DNA of 46,670 nucleotides from Candidatus Omnitrophota bacterium (GCA_030691865.1 JAUYDL010000044.1:1-46670); one strand, 5' to 3'; counted from the first letter of the stretch, positions 1 through 8,594 are shown. A program made the numbers and translations. Notes: generated from the letters alone by a model not told the origin.

Positions 1-237
1 AGCAGCGCTCATCCAGGCGCCCAGGGCATTCTGGCCATCATTTATATTTACCCAGGCAAATTCACCCCGCAACATTACATCCCCGATAACTTCCCCGGAA
101 TAAACAATTAATTTACCGTCATATTCTTTGGCATTGTTAATTAATTCGCTGCTACTTAAGCTTTGAGAAAAAGCAGCCGTCTGCGGACCAAAAACTAAAA
201 ATAAAATTATTAAGGTTAATGTAAAATTTTTCTTCAT
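1..237 (-). CDS. Partial exported OB-fold-like protein (C-terminus off window)
   Basis: Translated by eye from CAT at 235-237: MKKNFTLTLIILFLVFGPQTAAFSQSLSSSELINNAKEYDGKLIVYSGEVIGDVMLRGEFAWVNINDGQNALGAWMSA; signal-peptide-like N-terminus; open at window edge. Confidence 0.75.
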   Translation of the reverse strand, partial: MKKNFTLTLIILFLVFGPQTAAFSQSLSSSELINNAKEYDGKLIVYSGEVIGDVMLRGEFAWVNINDGQNALGAWMSAA

Positions 238-1736
238 TTCCCTTTAATGCTGGCAAATAAAAACCCAAGAATAGTAAATACTGACATAAACTCCAAGCGG
301 CCAGCCCACATCTGTAATATATAAGTAACCTTTAGCATGGCCGGCATGCCAATATTGGTAATGCCGCAAGATAATCCCACATTAGCTGCGGCAGAGGTAG
401 ACTCAAAAAGTGCCCCTAAAAAAGGATAACCATAAAACATCCCGACCAGTGCGCCTAAGCCATATAAAATTATATAAGCCAGGGTAATCATTAAAGCGCC
501 TCTAACCAACTTATCCTCTAAAAATACCTCTCTGATATGGTGGAACTTCTCAACGACAATTGCCCTCTCCGGCATAATGATTCTTTTGAGGTCCTCTTTA
601 AAGGCTTTAAAAATAATCCCGATGCGCAACATCTTAATTGCCCCGGTAGTTGAACAAACTGCTCCGCCTAGAGCCATAGCCAAAATTACTCCTACTAGTG
701 CCAACTGGTTCCAATCCGTGCCAAACTGCTGAGCATAAATAGTCTGAAAACCAGTCCCGGTGTGGCCGGAGATAAGCTGATAAAATCCCTTACGAAAAAG
801 CATTACTGCCGTCGGATAAATTCCCGTCTGCGCTAAACCCACCGCCACCACAGAAAAAGTAGCAATAATAGTAACAAAAAGGGTCCGCGTTTCAATATTT
901 TTAATCAGCTCCTTACGATTACCCATCCACAAGTGATAATGTAATTTGAAATTAATCGCCCCTAAAACCATAATGATTACGGTAATCACCTCGTAAATAA
1001 TACTATGGTAATAAAGTATATTTTGCGACTGCGGGTTAAATCCTCCGGTATCAAAAGCCGCCATAAATATACAGGCGCCATGAAAGAATGAATTAAGCGG
1101 TTTCATCCCGTTGAATATCCCGGTTAGGCCTAAGGCCAGGGTACCCAAAATCAGATAAACAATGCTTACCAGCCAAATAAACCTGGAGGTATTAATGACA
1201 TTGGGCATAATCTTCTCACCCCGTGCCTCACCCACATACATTTTGAATGCACCGGAGAACCCGCGCATAAAGAAAGAAAGCGCAATCACCACAATCCCCT
1301 GGCCTCCCAAAAACATAATCAGATGCCGCCAAAGGTTATGCGTATAAGAAAGATGATCCAAGTCCTGGACCAAAGCCAGGCCGGTAGTGGCAAATCCGGA
1401 CATTGCGTCAAAACATGCATCTAAAAAGGATTTCCAGTGGCCGCTTAAATATAGTGGAATCGCTCCTAAAATCATTGCCACCACCCAGGACAAACTAACT
1501 ACAATCATACCCTGCATCCAATTTAAATCCTCCTCCGTCTGGCAGATTTTAACTAAGAGTAACCCTAATAAAACAGATATTTCGATACTGATGAAAAAAT
1601 CCAGGGCGGGGTTTATCTCTCCAAAACACAAGGCAATCAAAATCGGAATAGCCATGGTCAAGGCTAATCCCAAAATTATTTTCCCCAGGTAAAAACCAAT
1701 GATCTTTAAATCTTCAAGGCGGGGCTTAAGAATCAT
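234..1736 (-). CDS. trkH: TrkH-family potassium uptake membrane protein
   Basis: 500-aa multi-TM ORF with TrkH-like motifs (MSGFATTGLAL, GGQGIVV, SGHTGTGFQT); next to trkA genes. Confidence 0.92.
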   Translation of the reverse strand: MILKPRLEDLKIIGFYLGKIILGLALTMAIPILIALCFGEINPALDFFISIEISVLLGLLLVKICQTEEDLNWMQGMIVVSLSWVVAMILGAIPLYLSGHWKSFLDACFDAMSGFATTGLALVQDLDHLSYTHNLWRHLIMFLGGQGIVVIALSFFMRGFSGAFKMYVGEARGEKIMPNVINTSRFIWLVSIVYLILGTLALGLTGIFNGMKPLNSFFHGACIFMAAFDTGGFNPQSQNILYYHSIIYEVITVIIMVLGAINFKLHYHLWMGNRKELIKNIETRTLFVTIIATFSVVAVGLAQTGIYPTAVMLFRKGFYQLISGHTGTGFQTIYAQQFGTDWNQLALVGVILAMALGGAVCSTTGAIKMLRIGIIFKAFKEDLKRIIMPERAIVVEKFHHIREVFLEDKLVRGALMITLAYIILYGLGALVGMFYGYPFLGALFESTSAAANVGLSCGITNIGMPAMLKVTYILQMWAGRLEFMSVFTILGFLFASIKGK

Positions 1737-1849
1737 AGCTTAAAATATATTGCCCAACAGATCAAAAACACTGCCAGCATGATAAAACAAACATAGAAAA
1801 TTTCTGCGGTTATCCCGAAGATAATATTTAAGGCAGGTTTAAATCTCAT
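1733..1849 (-). CDS. 38-aa single-TM small protein in trk operon
   Basis: ATG at 1847-1849, MRFKPALNIIFGITAEIFYVCFIMLAVFLICWAIYFKL*, stop overlaps trkH start (ATGA); fills the trkA-trkH gap. Confidence 0.6.
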   Translation of the reverse strand: MRFKPALNIIFGITAEIFYVCFIMLAVFLICWAIYFKL

Positions 1850-1854
1850 GTATT

Positions 1855-2517
1855 TTAAAGCTTCCCGGCTAAAAGATTTAGCAGCTGCGGCTCATTACCG
1901 ATTAAAGTAAGCGCAATAACATCGTCCCCGGGTTTAAGCACCGTATCGCCTTTGGGAAGAATGACCTCTTCTCCCCTGACAATCGAAACCAATACCGCAT
2001 CTTTGGGTAAAGCGATATCTTTTACTTGCCGATTAATCACGGGGGCATCATTCGGAAGATCCACGCGCACAATCGCCAGTTTGCCGCGCTTAAAACTCAT
2101 TAGATTTACGAAATCCGAGAAAGAAACTTCTTCTTCGATAATTTTGGCAATGATCTTGGTGGAATCAACCGGCACATCAATACCTAACTCATTAAAGGTA
2201 TGTTCATTATCCGGATTATTTACCCGGCCCACAGTACGTTGCAGGTTAAATTTTTCTTTAGCCAACTGACAGATAATCATGTTATCTTCATCATCACCGG
2301 TGACCGCGGCTAAAACATCGGCCCGCGAGATCCCGGCTTCCTCCAATATTTTCGGGTCGCAGGCATCGCCATTAACTACCAGGGCATCTAATTCCTTGGC
2401 TAGCTCTTCACAAATCTGGCGGTCTTTATCTACGACACTTACCGTATGCTTACCCTGACAAAGCCTTTTGGCCAGAAAATAACCCACTTTACCTGCGCCG
2501 ACAATTAAAATATACAT
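1855..2517 (-). CDS. trkA: TrkA-type potassium channel/transporter regulatory subunit (NAD-binding, TrkA_C)
   Basis: MYILIVGAGKVGYFLAKRL Rossmann start; TrkA-C-like tail. Confidence 0.9.
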   Translation of the reverse strand: MYILIVGAGKVGYFLAKRLCQGKHTVSVVDKDRQICEELAKELDALVVNGDACDPKILEEAGISRADVLAAVTGDDEDNMIICQLAKEKFNLQRTVGRVNNPDNEHTFNELGIDVPVDSTKIIAKIIEEEVSFSDFVNLMSFKRGKLAIVRVDLPNDAPVINRQVKDIALPKDAVLVSIVRGEEVILPKGDTVLKPGDDVIALTLIGNEPQLLNLLAGKL

Positions 2518-2519
2518 CT

Positions 2520-3173
2520 CTATTTTTCCCCTAAGTGAAACTTTTCCCTGACCCCTTGGAGGCTGGAAACTTTTACTACCCCCATTAAGATGTCTTTATT
2601 TTTTAAAACGGTTTTAGGTTCAGGGATCAGTACTCCCTGCATTCTACGCAAAGCCACGACAATAAAATCTCCCGGGATATTTATATCCTGAATGGTTTTG
2701 CCGACTAGATCATTCTTGGCTTCAATTTCAATAACCCCTAAATCCTTGGATTCAATTAAATAGCTGGAAAATCTGCTCTCAATAATTTTATCTCTGAGCA
2801 TAGCTGAAAAGAGCATTGTGCCGCTGATAATATCCAAACCCAGAGCCGCGTAAATATGGGCACGCTGTGGATCATAAACCCGGGCAAAAACTTTGGGCAC
2901 GCAAAAAATCTTTTTAGCCACCTGGGCACTAATTAAGTTGGTATTATCCCCATTGGTTACTGCGCAAAAAGCATCCGCTTTTTCAATGCCAACCTGTTTT
3001 AGAAGAGCCAGGTCAAAACCATTACCAACCATGGTAAGACCATTAAAAGTATCCCCCAGGCGCTTAAGTGCCTCCTGCGTTTTATCAATGACTACTACAT
3101 CATGGCCTTCGCCGGATAAAAGCTTGGCCAGCTCTGCGCCCACTCTTCCACAACCTACAATAATTACATACAT
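2520..3173 (-). CDS. Second TrkA-family NAD-binding regulatory protein
   Basis: MYVIIVGCGRVGAELAKLLSGEGHDVVVID; tandem paralogue of the preceding ORF. Confidence 0.88.
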   Translation of the reverse strand: MYVIIVGCGRVGAELAKLLSGEGHDVVVIDKTQEALKRLGDTFNGLTMVGNGFDLALLKQVGIEKADAFCAVTNGDNTNLISAQVAKKIFCVPKVFARVYDPQRAHIYAALGLDIISGTMLFSAMLRDKIIESRFSSYLIESKDLGVIEIEAKNDLVGKTIQDINIPGDFIVVALRRMQGVLIPEPKTVLKNKDILMGVVKVSSLQGVREKFHLGEK

Positions 3174-3183
3174 GGATAACCCC

Positions 3184-3531
3184 TTATCCTTTTATTTTTT
3201 CAACCAATTTTTTAAATGCATTATTGTCTCTTACTGCTAAATCCGCCAAAATCTTACGGTCCAGAGTAATCTTGGATTTCTTGAGCCCATTCATAAATAC
3301 GCTATAAGAGATCCCCACCTCTCGGCAAGCTGCGTTAATCCGGGCAATCCAGAGACTGCGGAATTCACGCTTCTTATTCCGGCGATCCCGGTAAGCATAC
3401 CTGAGCGCATGCACCAATACTCTTTTGGCCTGCTGATATTGCTTGCTACGATCACCCCAGAACCCTTTAGCCTGTCTGAGAACCTTCTTCTTTTTTTTAC
3501 GTGTTGCTACACTGTGTTTAGCCTTTGCCAT
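3184..3531 (-). CDS. rplT: 50S ribosomal protein L20
   Basis: [68 protein letters not shown]; start trimmed to MAKAKHS. Confidence 0.97.
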   Translation of the reverse strand: MAKAKHSVATRKKKKKVLRQAKGFWGDRSKQYQQAKRVLVHALRYAYRDRRNKKREFRSLWIARINAACREVGISYSVFMNGLKKSKITLDRKILADLAVRDNNAFKKLVEKIKG

Positions 3532-3548
3532 TATTATTCTCCTCATTT

Positions 3549-3583
3549 TTCCCCAGCCTCTGGCGGTTGGGGAAAAATGACCC
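3549..3583 (-). promoter_or_regulatory. Hairpin just upstream of rplT SD (possible L20 leader/attenuator)
   Basis: Inverted repeat TTTTTCCCCAGCC / GGTTGGGGAAAAA, directly followed on the minus strand by TGAGGAG and the rplT start. Confidence 0.5.
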
Positions 3584-3622
3584 CGAGCTCCCGCGAGGGG
3601 GAAATGTTATTTTACATAGAAT

Positions 3623-3823
3623 TTACCCATAAGGTAACATAGATTTGATGAATCTTACTTCTTTTTTACCAGCCAGCGTCCTGCGTCTCCTCAAGCTTCT
3701 TATCCTTTTTGTTTTCTTAGACGAAGCTAAATGGCTTTTTCCACCAGGGGAATACTTAACTTTACCTTTTTTGGTAATTTTAAAACGTTTAGCTACCCCG
3801 CGTTTTGTTTTTAACTTTCCCAT
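3623..3823 (-). CDS. rpmI: 50S ribosomal protein L35
   Basis: MGKLKTKRGVAKRFKITKKGKVKYSPGGKSHLASSKKTKRIRSLRR. Confidence 0.96.
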   Translation of the reverse strand: MGKLKTKRGVAKRFKITKKGKVKYSPGGKSHLASSKKTKRIRSLRRRRTLAGKKEVRFIKSMLPYG

Positions 3824-3865
3824 TTAATCTCCTATGTGTGATTATTCTGAAATATTCGCTTTTTT

Positions 3866-3935
3866 AGAGTAGTTAGAATATAGTAGGTAGAATTTAGGGA
3901 AAACCTACATTCTATCTACTACCTACTATCTACTG
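3866..3935. repeat. Imperfect palindrome in infC-rpmI gap
   Basis: TAGTAGGTAG (3881-3890) and CTACCTACTA (3919-3928) within a longer imperfect inverted repeat agtagttag...ctatctact. Confidence 0.6.
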
Positions 3936-3950
3936 GTTCTTTATTATACT

Positions 3951-4457
3951 TCACTTTGGGGCAATTACAAAGGACATAATTCTACCTTCTAGTGACGGTG
4001 TCTTTTCTACCTGCCCATCATTCTGCGTATCAAGAATAAATTTATCTAAAACCTTTCTTCCTAGATCTAAATGTTCCATCTGCCTGCCGCGAAAGAAAAG
4101 GTTAACTTTAACTTTGTCTTTTTTCTTTAAAAAACTTATTACCTGCTTAACCTTGGTTTCGAAATCATGTTCGTCGATATTGGGCTTAAGCCGGATTTCC
4201 TTAAGGCGGCCCTGTTTCTGATGTTTTTTAGATTCACGCTCTTTTTTCTCCAGGTCATATCTAAATTTACTGTACTCAATAATCCGGCAAACCGGCGGAG
4301 CAGCCGCTGGGGCAACCTCCACTAAATCCAACTCATACTGATTGGCAATCTCTAGAGCCCTCTGCACAGACATTACCCCTAACTGGCTTCCATCGTGACC
4401 AATAACCCGAACTTGCGGTGAACTGATTCTGTCGTTAATACGCGTGAACTTTTTTAT
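3951..4457 (-). CDS. infC: Translation initiation factor IF-3, apparent AUA start
   Basis: Frame extends upstream of the tracked ATG (4373) as I-KKFTRINDRISSPQVRVIGHDGSQLGVMSVQRALEIA...; GGAGG 5 nt upstream of ATA at 4455-4457; follows thrS. Confidence 0.9.
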   Translation of the reverse strand: MKKFTRINDRISSPQVRVIGHDGSQLGVMSVQRALEIANQYELDLVEVAPAAAPPVCRIIEYSKFRYDLEKKERESKKHQKQGRLKEIRLKPNIDEHDFETKVKQVISFLKKKDKVKVNLFFRGRQMEHLDLGRKVLDKFILDTQNDGQVEKTPSLEGRIMSFVIAPK

Positions 4458-4472
4458 GGCTTCCTCCCTCTT

Positions 4473-6236
4473 TTATTTATGTTCCTGAATCTGGTTAATT
4501 AAATTCCCTATAAATTCCTCCAAAACAACTGCACCCTGATCCCCGCTTCCTTTTTTACGGACACTCACCTGCTGCTGTTTGACCTCCCGATCCCCTAAAA
4601 TTAAACAATAAGGAATTTTATTTATCTCGGCATTGCGAATCTTTTTATCTAAAGTTTCATTGCGCAGATCCATATCCACGCGGATGTTATGGCTTTCTAA
4701 TTTGGTTTTTACGCCTTGAGCATAAACAAGCACCGTTTCTTTAATCGGAATTAATAAAACTTGTGTCGGGCTTAACCATAAAGGAAGCTCTCCCTTGTAA
4801 TGTTCAATAAGGGCGCCGATAAAACGCTCCAGGCTGCCTAACAAAACCCGATGCAGCATAATCGGCTGCCTTTCTTTACCCGCATCATCAATATAAGCTA
4901 AATTAAATCTTTTGGGAAGAGCGAAATCGCATTGAATAGTCGCGCACTGCCATGTCCTTTTAAGCGCATCTTTCAATTTGATATCAATTTTCGGGCCATA
5001 AAATGCGCCGTCTCCTACATTAACATCATATTTTAACCCTTTTTCTTTTAATGCCGCTTCTAAAGCTTCAGTCGCTCTCTGCCAATCCTCATCCGAACCA
5101 ATAGATTTTTCCGGCCGCGTGCTAAGCTCGATTCCTACCGTGTCAAACCCAAAAACTTTCATGGTATCAAACACAAAATCAATAATTGCCTTAATTTCCT
5201 GGGATAGTTGTTCCGGCAAACAAAAGATATGCGCATCATCTTGAGTAAACCCGCGCACCCGCAATAGCCCATGCAAAACACCAGCTTTTTCCCGGCGATA
5301 AACTGTACCTAGCTCAAACAGGCGTATGGGTAAATCTTTGTAACTTCTGGTTTTTGATTTATAAATCAAAATGTGACCCGGGCAATTCATCGGTCTTAAA
5401 ACAAACTCTCCGCCACGATTCTGGGCGGGCCCGCCAATGTTTTTGGCGGGTTTATCATCCCCTATATTTAAGAAGTACATATTCTCTCGATAATAATCAT
5501 AATGTCCGCTGGTCTTCCAGAGGCCAACATCCATAATATGCGGAGTAATGACCATATCGTAGCCGCGTTTTAGATGCTCCTTTTTTTCATAATCTTCAAT
5601 AATGGTACGTAAAAGCGCTCCCTTGGGATGATAAAAGACTAATCCGGCGCCCGCCTCCTCATGATAAATATCAAAGAACTCCAATGCGGGACCCAGTTTT
5701 CTGTGGTCGCGTAGCTTGACTTCCTCTAAGTTTTTTAAATATTCATCTAATTCTTTTTGGGTCTCAAAACAAGTACCATAAATCCTTTGCAGCATAGGAT
5801 TAGTTTCAATCCCATGCCAATATGCCCCGGCCACCGATAACAATTTAAAAGCCTTAATCTGGCCGGTTGATTTTATATGCGGCCCTCGACAAAGATCTAA
5901 AAAAACTTTGCCGGTTTTATAAATAGAGATTGCTTGGTTCGGTAAAGCTTCGATAAGTTGGACCTTATAATCTTCATTTAATTTCTTAAATAACCCTATG
6001 GCCTTTATTTTGTCTAGCTCCTCACGCAGAAACGGATCATCGCGGGCGATAATTTTCTGCATTATTTTTTCAATTGCTAATAAGTCAGCGTCGGTAAACG
6101 GAGCCTGTTTATCAAAATCATAATAAAAACCATCCTCAATTGCCGGGCCAATGGCTAATTTTGTCTGTGGCCATAGCTCCTTTACCGCTTCGGCCATCAC
6201 GTGAGAACAGGAATGACGTAATACATCTAAATTCAT
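4473..6236 (-). CDS. thrS: Threonyl-tRNA synthetase, no N-terminal TGS domain
   Basis: MNLDVLRHSCSHVMAEAVKELWP..., class II motifs (RPMNCPGHILIYK, RVRGFTQDDAHIFC); 587 aa. Confidence 0.95.
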   Translation of the reverse strand: MNLDVLRHSCSHVMAEAVKELWPQTKLAIGPAIEDGFYYDFDKQAPFTDADLLAIEKIMQKIIARDDPFLREELDKIKAIGLFKKLNEDYKVQLIEALPNQAISIYKTGKVFLDLCRGPHIKSTGQIKAFKLLSVAGAYWHGIETNPMLQRIYGTCFETQKELDEYLKNLEEVKLRDHRKLGPALEFFDIYHEEAGAGLVFYHPKGALLRTIIEDYEKKEHLKRGYDMVITPHIMDVGLWKTSGHYDYYRENMYFLNIGDDKPAKNIGGPAQNRGGEFVLRPMNCPGHILIYKSKTRSYKDLPIRLFELGTVYRREKAGVLHGLLRVRGFTQDDAHIFCLPEQLSQEIKAIIDFVFDTMKVFGFDTVGIELSTRPEKSIGSDEDWQRATEALEAALKEKGLKYDVNVGDGAFYGPKIDIKLKDALKRTWQCATIQCDFALPKRFNLAYIDDAGKERQPIMLHRVLLGSLERFIGALIEHYKGELPLWLSPTQVLLIPIKETVLVYAQGVKTKLESHNIRVDMDLRNETLDKKIRNAEINKIPYCLILGDREVKQQQVSVRKKGSGDQGAVVLEEFIGNLINQIQEHK

Positions 6237-6695
6237 TTATCTTGCCTTCTGCTTACGACGCAAATTTGCTAAATCAACAAGGTCAGTGCGCCGGTTGGCT
6301 TTCTTCTTGGAATCTATGAGTTCGTTTATTCCTATAATATTGACCTTTGAGTTGTCTAACTTGATAATCCGCCTGTGTTTCCACGCCATGCTGAAATCTA
6401 TCCCCGCAACACCCATTATTATATCTACCCTGACAGGCTCAACCCCTATCTGATAAACTAAAGTCCTTCTAGTAAAATCTTTGAAGCTAATGCCTCTTAA
6501 GGGCGCGCCGAATTCTTTCAACGCCGTATAGACCCTTTTGGCATTTTCAATTTCAGGGTCAACCCAGACATCCAAATCTTTTGTATAGCGGGGCTCAGCG
6601 TAATATGCAACCGCATAGGCCCCTATGATTAAATACTTTGCCTTATGCCTGTTTAAGGTTCTCAGCAGATCTTTGTAATCTAAAGGTGCGAGCAT
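6237..6695 (-). CDS. Nucleotidyltransferase-fold protein (DUF6036/AbiEii-like)
   Basis: YLIIGAYAVAYYAEPRYTKDLDVWVDP: GG-like/DxD NTase motif. Confidence 0.75.
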   Translation of the reverse strand: MLAPLDYKDLLRTLNRHKAKYLIIGAYAVAYYAEPRYTKDLDVWVDPEIENAKRVYTALKEFGAPLRGISFKDFTRRTLVYQIGVEPVRVDIIMGVAGIDFSMAWKHRRIIKLDNSKVNIIGINELIDSKKKANRRTDLVDLANLRRKQKAR

Positions 6696-6846
6696 TTATC
6701 TTCTTTCCTTTTAGTTTATAAAAATCCTTAAGCATACCAAAGGTTGCCTTAAAACGGCTGCCTGCGCTTTGCGCTTGCCAGAATTCAATATCAAAATTCC
6801 GGCCTGCTTTAGAAATAGGCGTTATTCTTTCCCATATTCTTTTCAT
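6643..6846 (-). CDS. Small partner protein of the NTase ORF
   Basis: 67 aa (MKRIWERITPISKAGRNFDIEFWQAQSAGSRFKATFGMLKDFYKLKGKK), overlaps the NTase start. Confidence 0.6.
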   Translation of the reverse strand: MKRIWERITPISKAGRNFDIEFWQAQSAGSRFKATFGMLKDFYKLKGKKINARTFRLQRSAENLKQA

Positions 6847-6853
6847 CTTTATC

Positions 6854-6930
6854 TGGTGGGCCCAAGTGGACTTGAACCACTGACCTTTGCGATGTCAACG
6901 CAACGCTCTAACCAACTGAGCTATGAGCCC
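6854..6930 (-). tRNA. tRNA-Val (GAC), CCA encoded
   Basis: gggctcatagctcagttggttagagcgttgcgttgacatcgcaaaggtcagtggttcaagtccacttgggcccacca; loop TTGACAT. Confidence 0.95.
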
Positions 6931-6977
6931 GAATTAATTTATGAGCCCGAATAAACTTTTCAATCAATTTATTCTAG

Positions 6978-7061
6978 TGCCGGAGGAGGGAATCGAACCC
7001 TCATGCCCTTGCGGACGGCGGATTTTAAGTCCGCATCGTATACCAGTTTCGACACCCCGGC
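6978..7061 (-). tRNA. tRNA-Leu (TAA), CCA not encoded
   Basis: gccggggtgtcgaaactgg...cggacttaaaatccg...ggttcgattccctcctccggca; long variable arm. Confidence 0.93.
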
Positions 7062-7070
7062 AACTAAATT

Positions 7071-7730
7071 TTAATTAAAAACTGTTTTGCTTTGAGTCCA
7101 ACCCTTATATGAGCCAAGGCACTCTTGGGCTAATTTTATTTTTCTATCCAAACCAAGACAATTCTTATAATAACAATGCTTAGCAATTTCTTTCGCAGCC
7201 ATTTTGCCATACTTCAATACCCAAAGGTTCTCTGCGTTTTTATGTACCTTACCGCGAATTTTTAATAACGGTTCTACCACATCACTTAACCAATCAATAA
7301 ATTCTTTGGAGCCAGAAAAAATTCTCAAGCTCCACTGCTCTCCACTATTAGAAGGATGCACCCATCGGCGAATACATCCATCACCATCAATTAAACCCCG
7401 TAAAAAATCACAAAAGTTTTCCTTTGGAATATTTAAACTTTTAAGAGACAGTGATTTATTTGGCGTCAAACCGACAGATAACAAAAATTCATAAAAACTT
7501 ATATTCGCAATTTGCAAATGGTATGCTTGATTAATCCTGCCCTTATTTTTCATGCCTATTTTATTGACTAAATTAAAAGTTAATTTAATTTTCTCTAAAA
7601 ATTCTGCATCTTTTGAAGTTATATCAATATGTCTGCCGTCTTTAGATAAACACCCATCACTAGTAATCAACCCCACCAGATACCAAAGATTGAGCCCTTT
7701 AATGTGTAATTCTTTTCTATGCGCTGGCAT
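7071..7730 (-). CDS. Free-standing LAGLIDADG homing endonuclease
   Basis: Two LAGLIDADG motifs: YLVGLITSDGC and FLRGLIDGDGC; lies between tRNA-Leu and tRNA-Cys. Confidence 0.88.
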   Translation of the reverse strand: MPAHRKELHIKGLNLWYLVGLITSDGCLSKDGRHIDITSKDAEFLEKIKLTFNLVNKIGMKNKGRINQAYHLQIANISFYEFLLSVGLTPNKSLSLKSLNIPKENFCDFLRGLIDGDGCIRRWVHPSNSGEQWSLRIFSGSKEFIDWLSDVVEPLLKIRGKVHKNAENLWVLKYGKMAAKEIAKHCYYKNCLGLDRKIKLAQECLGSYKGWTQSKTVFN

Positions 7731-7736
7731 TTTTAT

Positions 7737-7811
7737 TGGAGGCGCGGAGCGGATTCGAACCGCTGAATAGCGGTTTTGCAGACCGCTGCCTTGCCACTTG
7801 GCTACCGCGCC
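7737..7811 (-). tRNA. tRNA-Cys (GCA), CCA encoded
   Basis: ggcgcggtagccaagtggcaaggcagcggtctgcaaaaccgctattcagcggttcgaatccgctccgcgcctcca. Confidence 0.95.
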
Positions 7812-7817
7812 AGAATC

Positions 7818-8363
7818 TCACAATAATTTTTTAACTTCTTTTACAATCTCAACAGTCTCTGCCAAACAACCTACCCCCACTACCCCGCAAGCCAGCAAAC
7901 CTTTACGCGGCAGAATAAATTTATAACCGCAAGATTTTAATTTCGCAATATTGCTCTGTGTAATTTTATGATTATACATATTCTCATTCATCGCCGGAGC
8001 AATTAAGACCTTAGCCTTGCTTGCACAAACCGTACAGCTTAAAAGATCGTCACAGATTCCGGCGGCAAGTTTCGCAATAATATTAGCGGTTGCCGGAGCA
8101 ATTAAAATTAAATCCGCTTTGGCCGCCAGAGCGACATGGTCAATATCCCAGGTATCCTGCGCATCAAATATTCCGCCGGAATAAACCCGGTTACCGCTTA
8201 AACTCTGGAAAACAATCGGCTTAATTAATTCCTGCGCTTCTTTAGTCATCACCACATGCACTGCCAACCCGCATTCTCTAAGCCTACGGATAAGGCCACA
8301 GGCCTTATAAATAGCAATGCTGGCAGTTATACCTAAGATAATATTTTTTTCGGCTTTTTTCAT
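7818..8363 (-). CDS. Flavoprotein, phosphopantothenoylcysteine decarboxylase (CoaC-like, no CoaB domain)
   Basis: NIILGITASIAIYKACGLIRRL..., LIAPATANIIAKLAAGICDDLLS, APAMNENMY motif. Confidence 0.9.
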   Translation of the reverse strand: MKKAEKNIILGITASIAIYKACGLIRRLRECGLAVHVVMTKEAQELIKPIVFQSLSGNRVYSGGIFDAQDTWDIDHVALAAKADLILIAPATANIIAKLAAGICDDLLSCTVCASKAKVLIAPAMNENMYNHKITQSNIAKLKSCGYKFILPRKGLLACGVVGVGCLAETVEIVKEVKKLL

Positions 8364-8572
8364 TACTCTTTTGCCTTGGCTTTCCTGGCCTCAATTTTAC
8401 CGGCAGCAATTTCATGTAAGGCTACGGTCGAGGGTTTTACCGAAGCATCATCAGCCACTAATTTCGGCTGGCCTTCGGCAATCTCTAAAGCCCTTTTAGC
8501 AGCCAAAATTACCAGTTTATAAATTGACCCCATACTTTTATCTAAAAGTTTCTCTCTACCCTGATAATCCAT
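8363..8572 (-). CDS. rpoZ: RNA polymerase omega subunit
   Basis: 69 aa; YKLVILAAKRALEIAEGQPKLV...; adjacent to gmk and coaC. Confidence 0.85.
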   Translation of the reverse strand: MDYQGREKLLDKSMGSIYKLVILAAKRALEIAEGQPKLVADDASVKPSTVALHEIAAGKIEARKAKAKE

Positions 8573-8594
8573 CTTTTACCCCCGGTGTAATATG

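Noticed and set aside
1162-3827. Antisense plus-strand ORFs (1162-1347, 1387-1692, 1952-2269, 2893-3240, 3409-3642, 3645-3827)
   Set aside because: Overlap strong minus-strand genes and show only shadow-frame composition.
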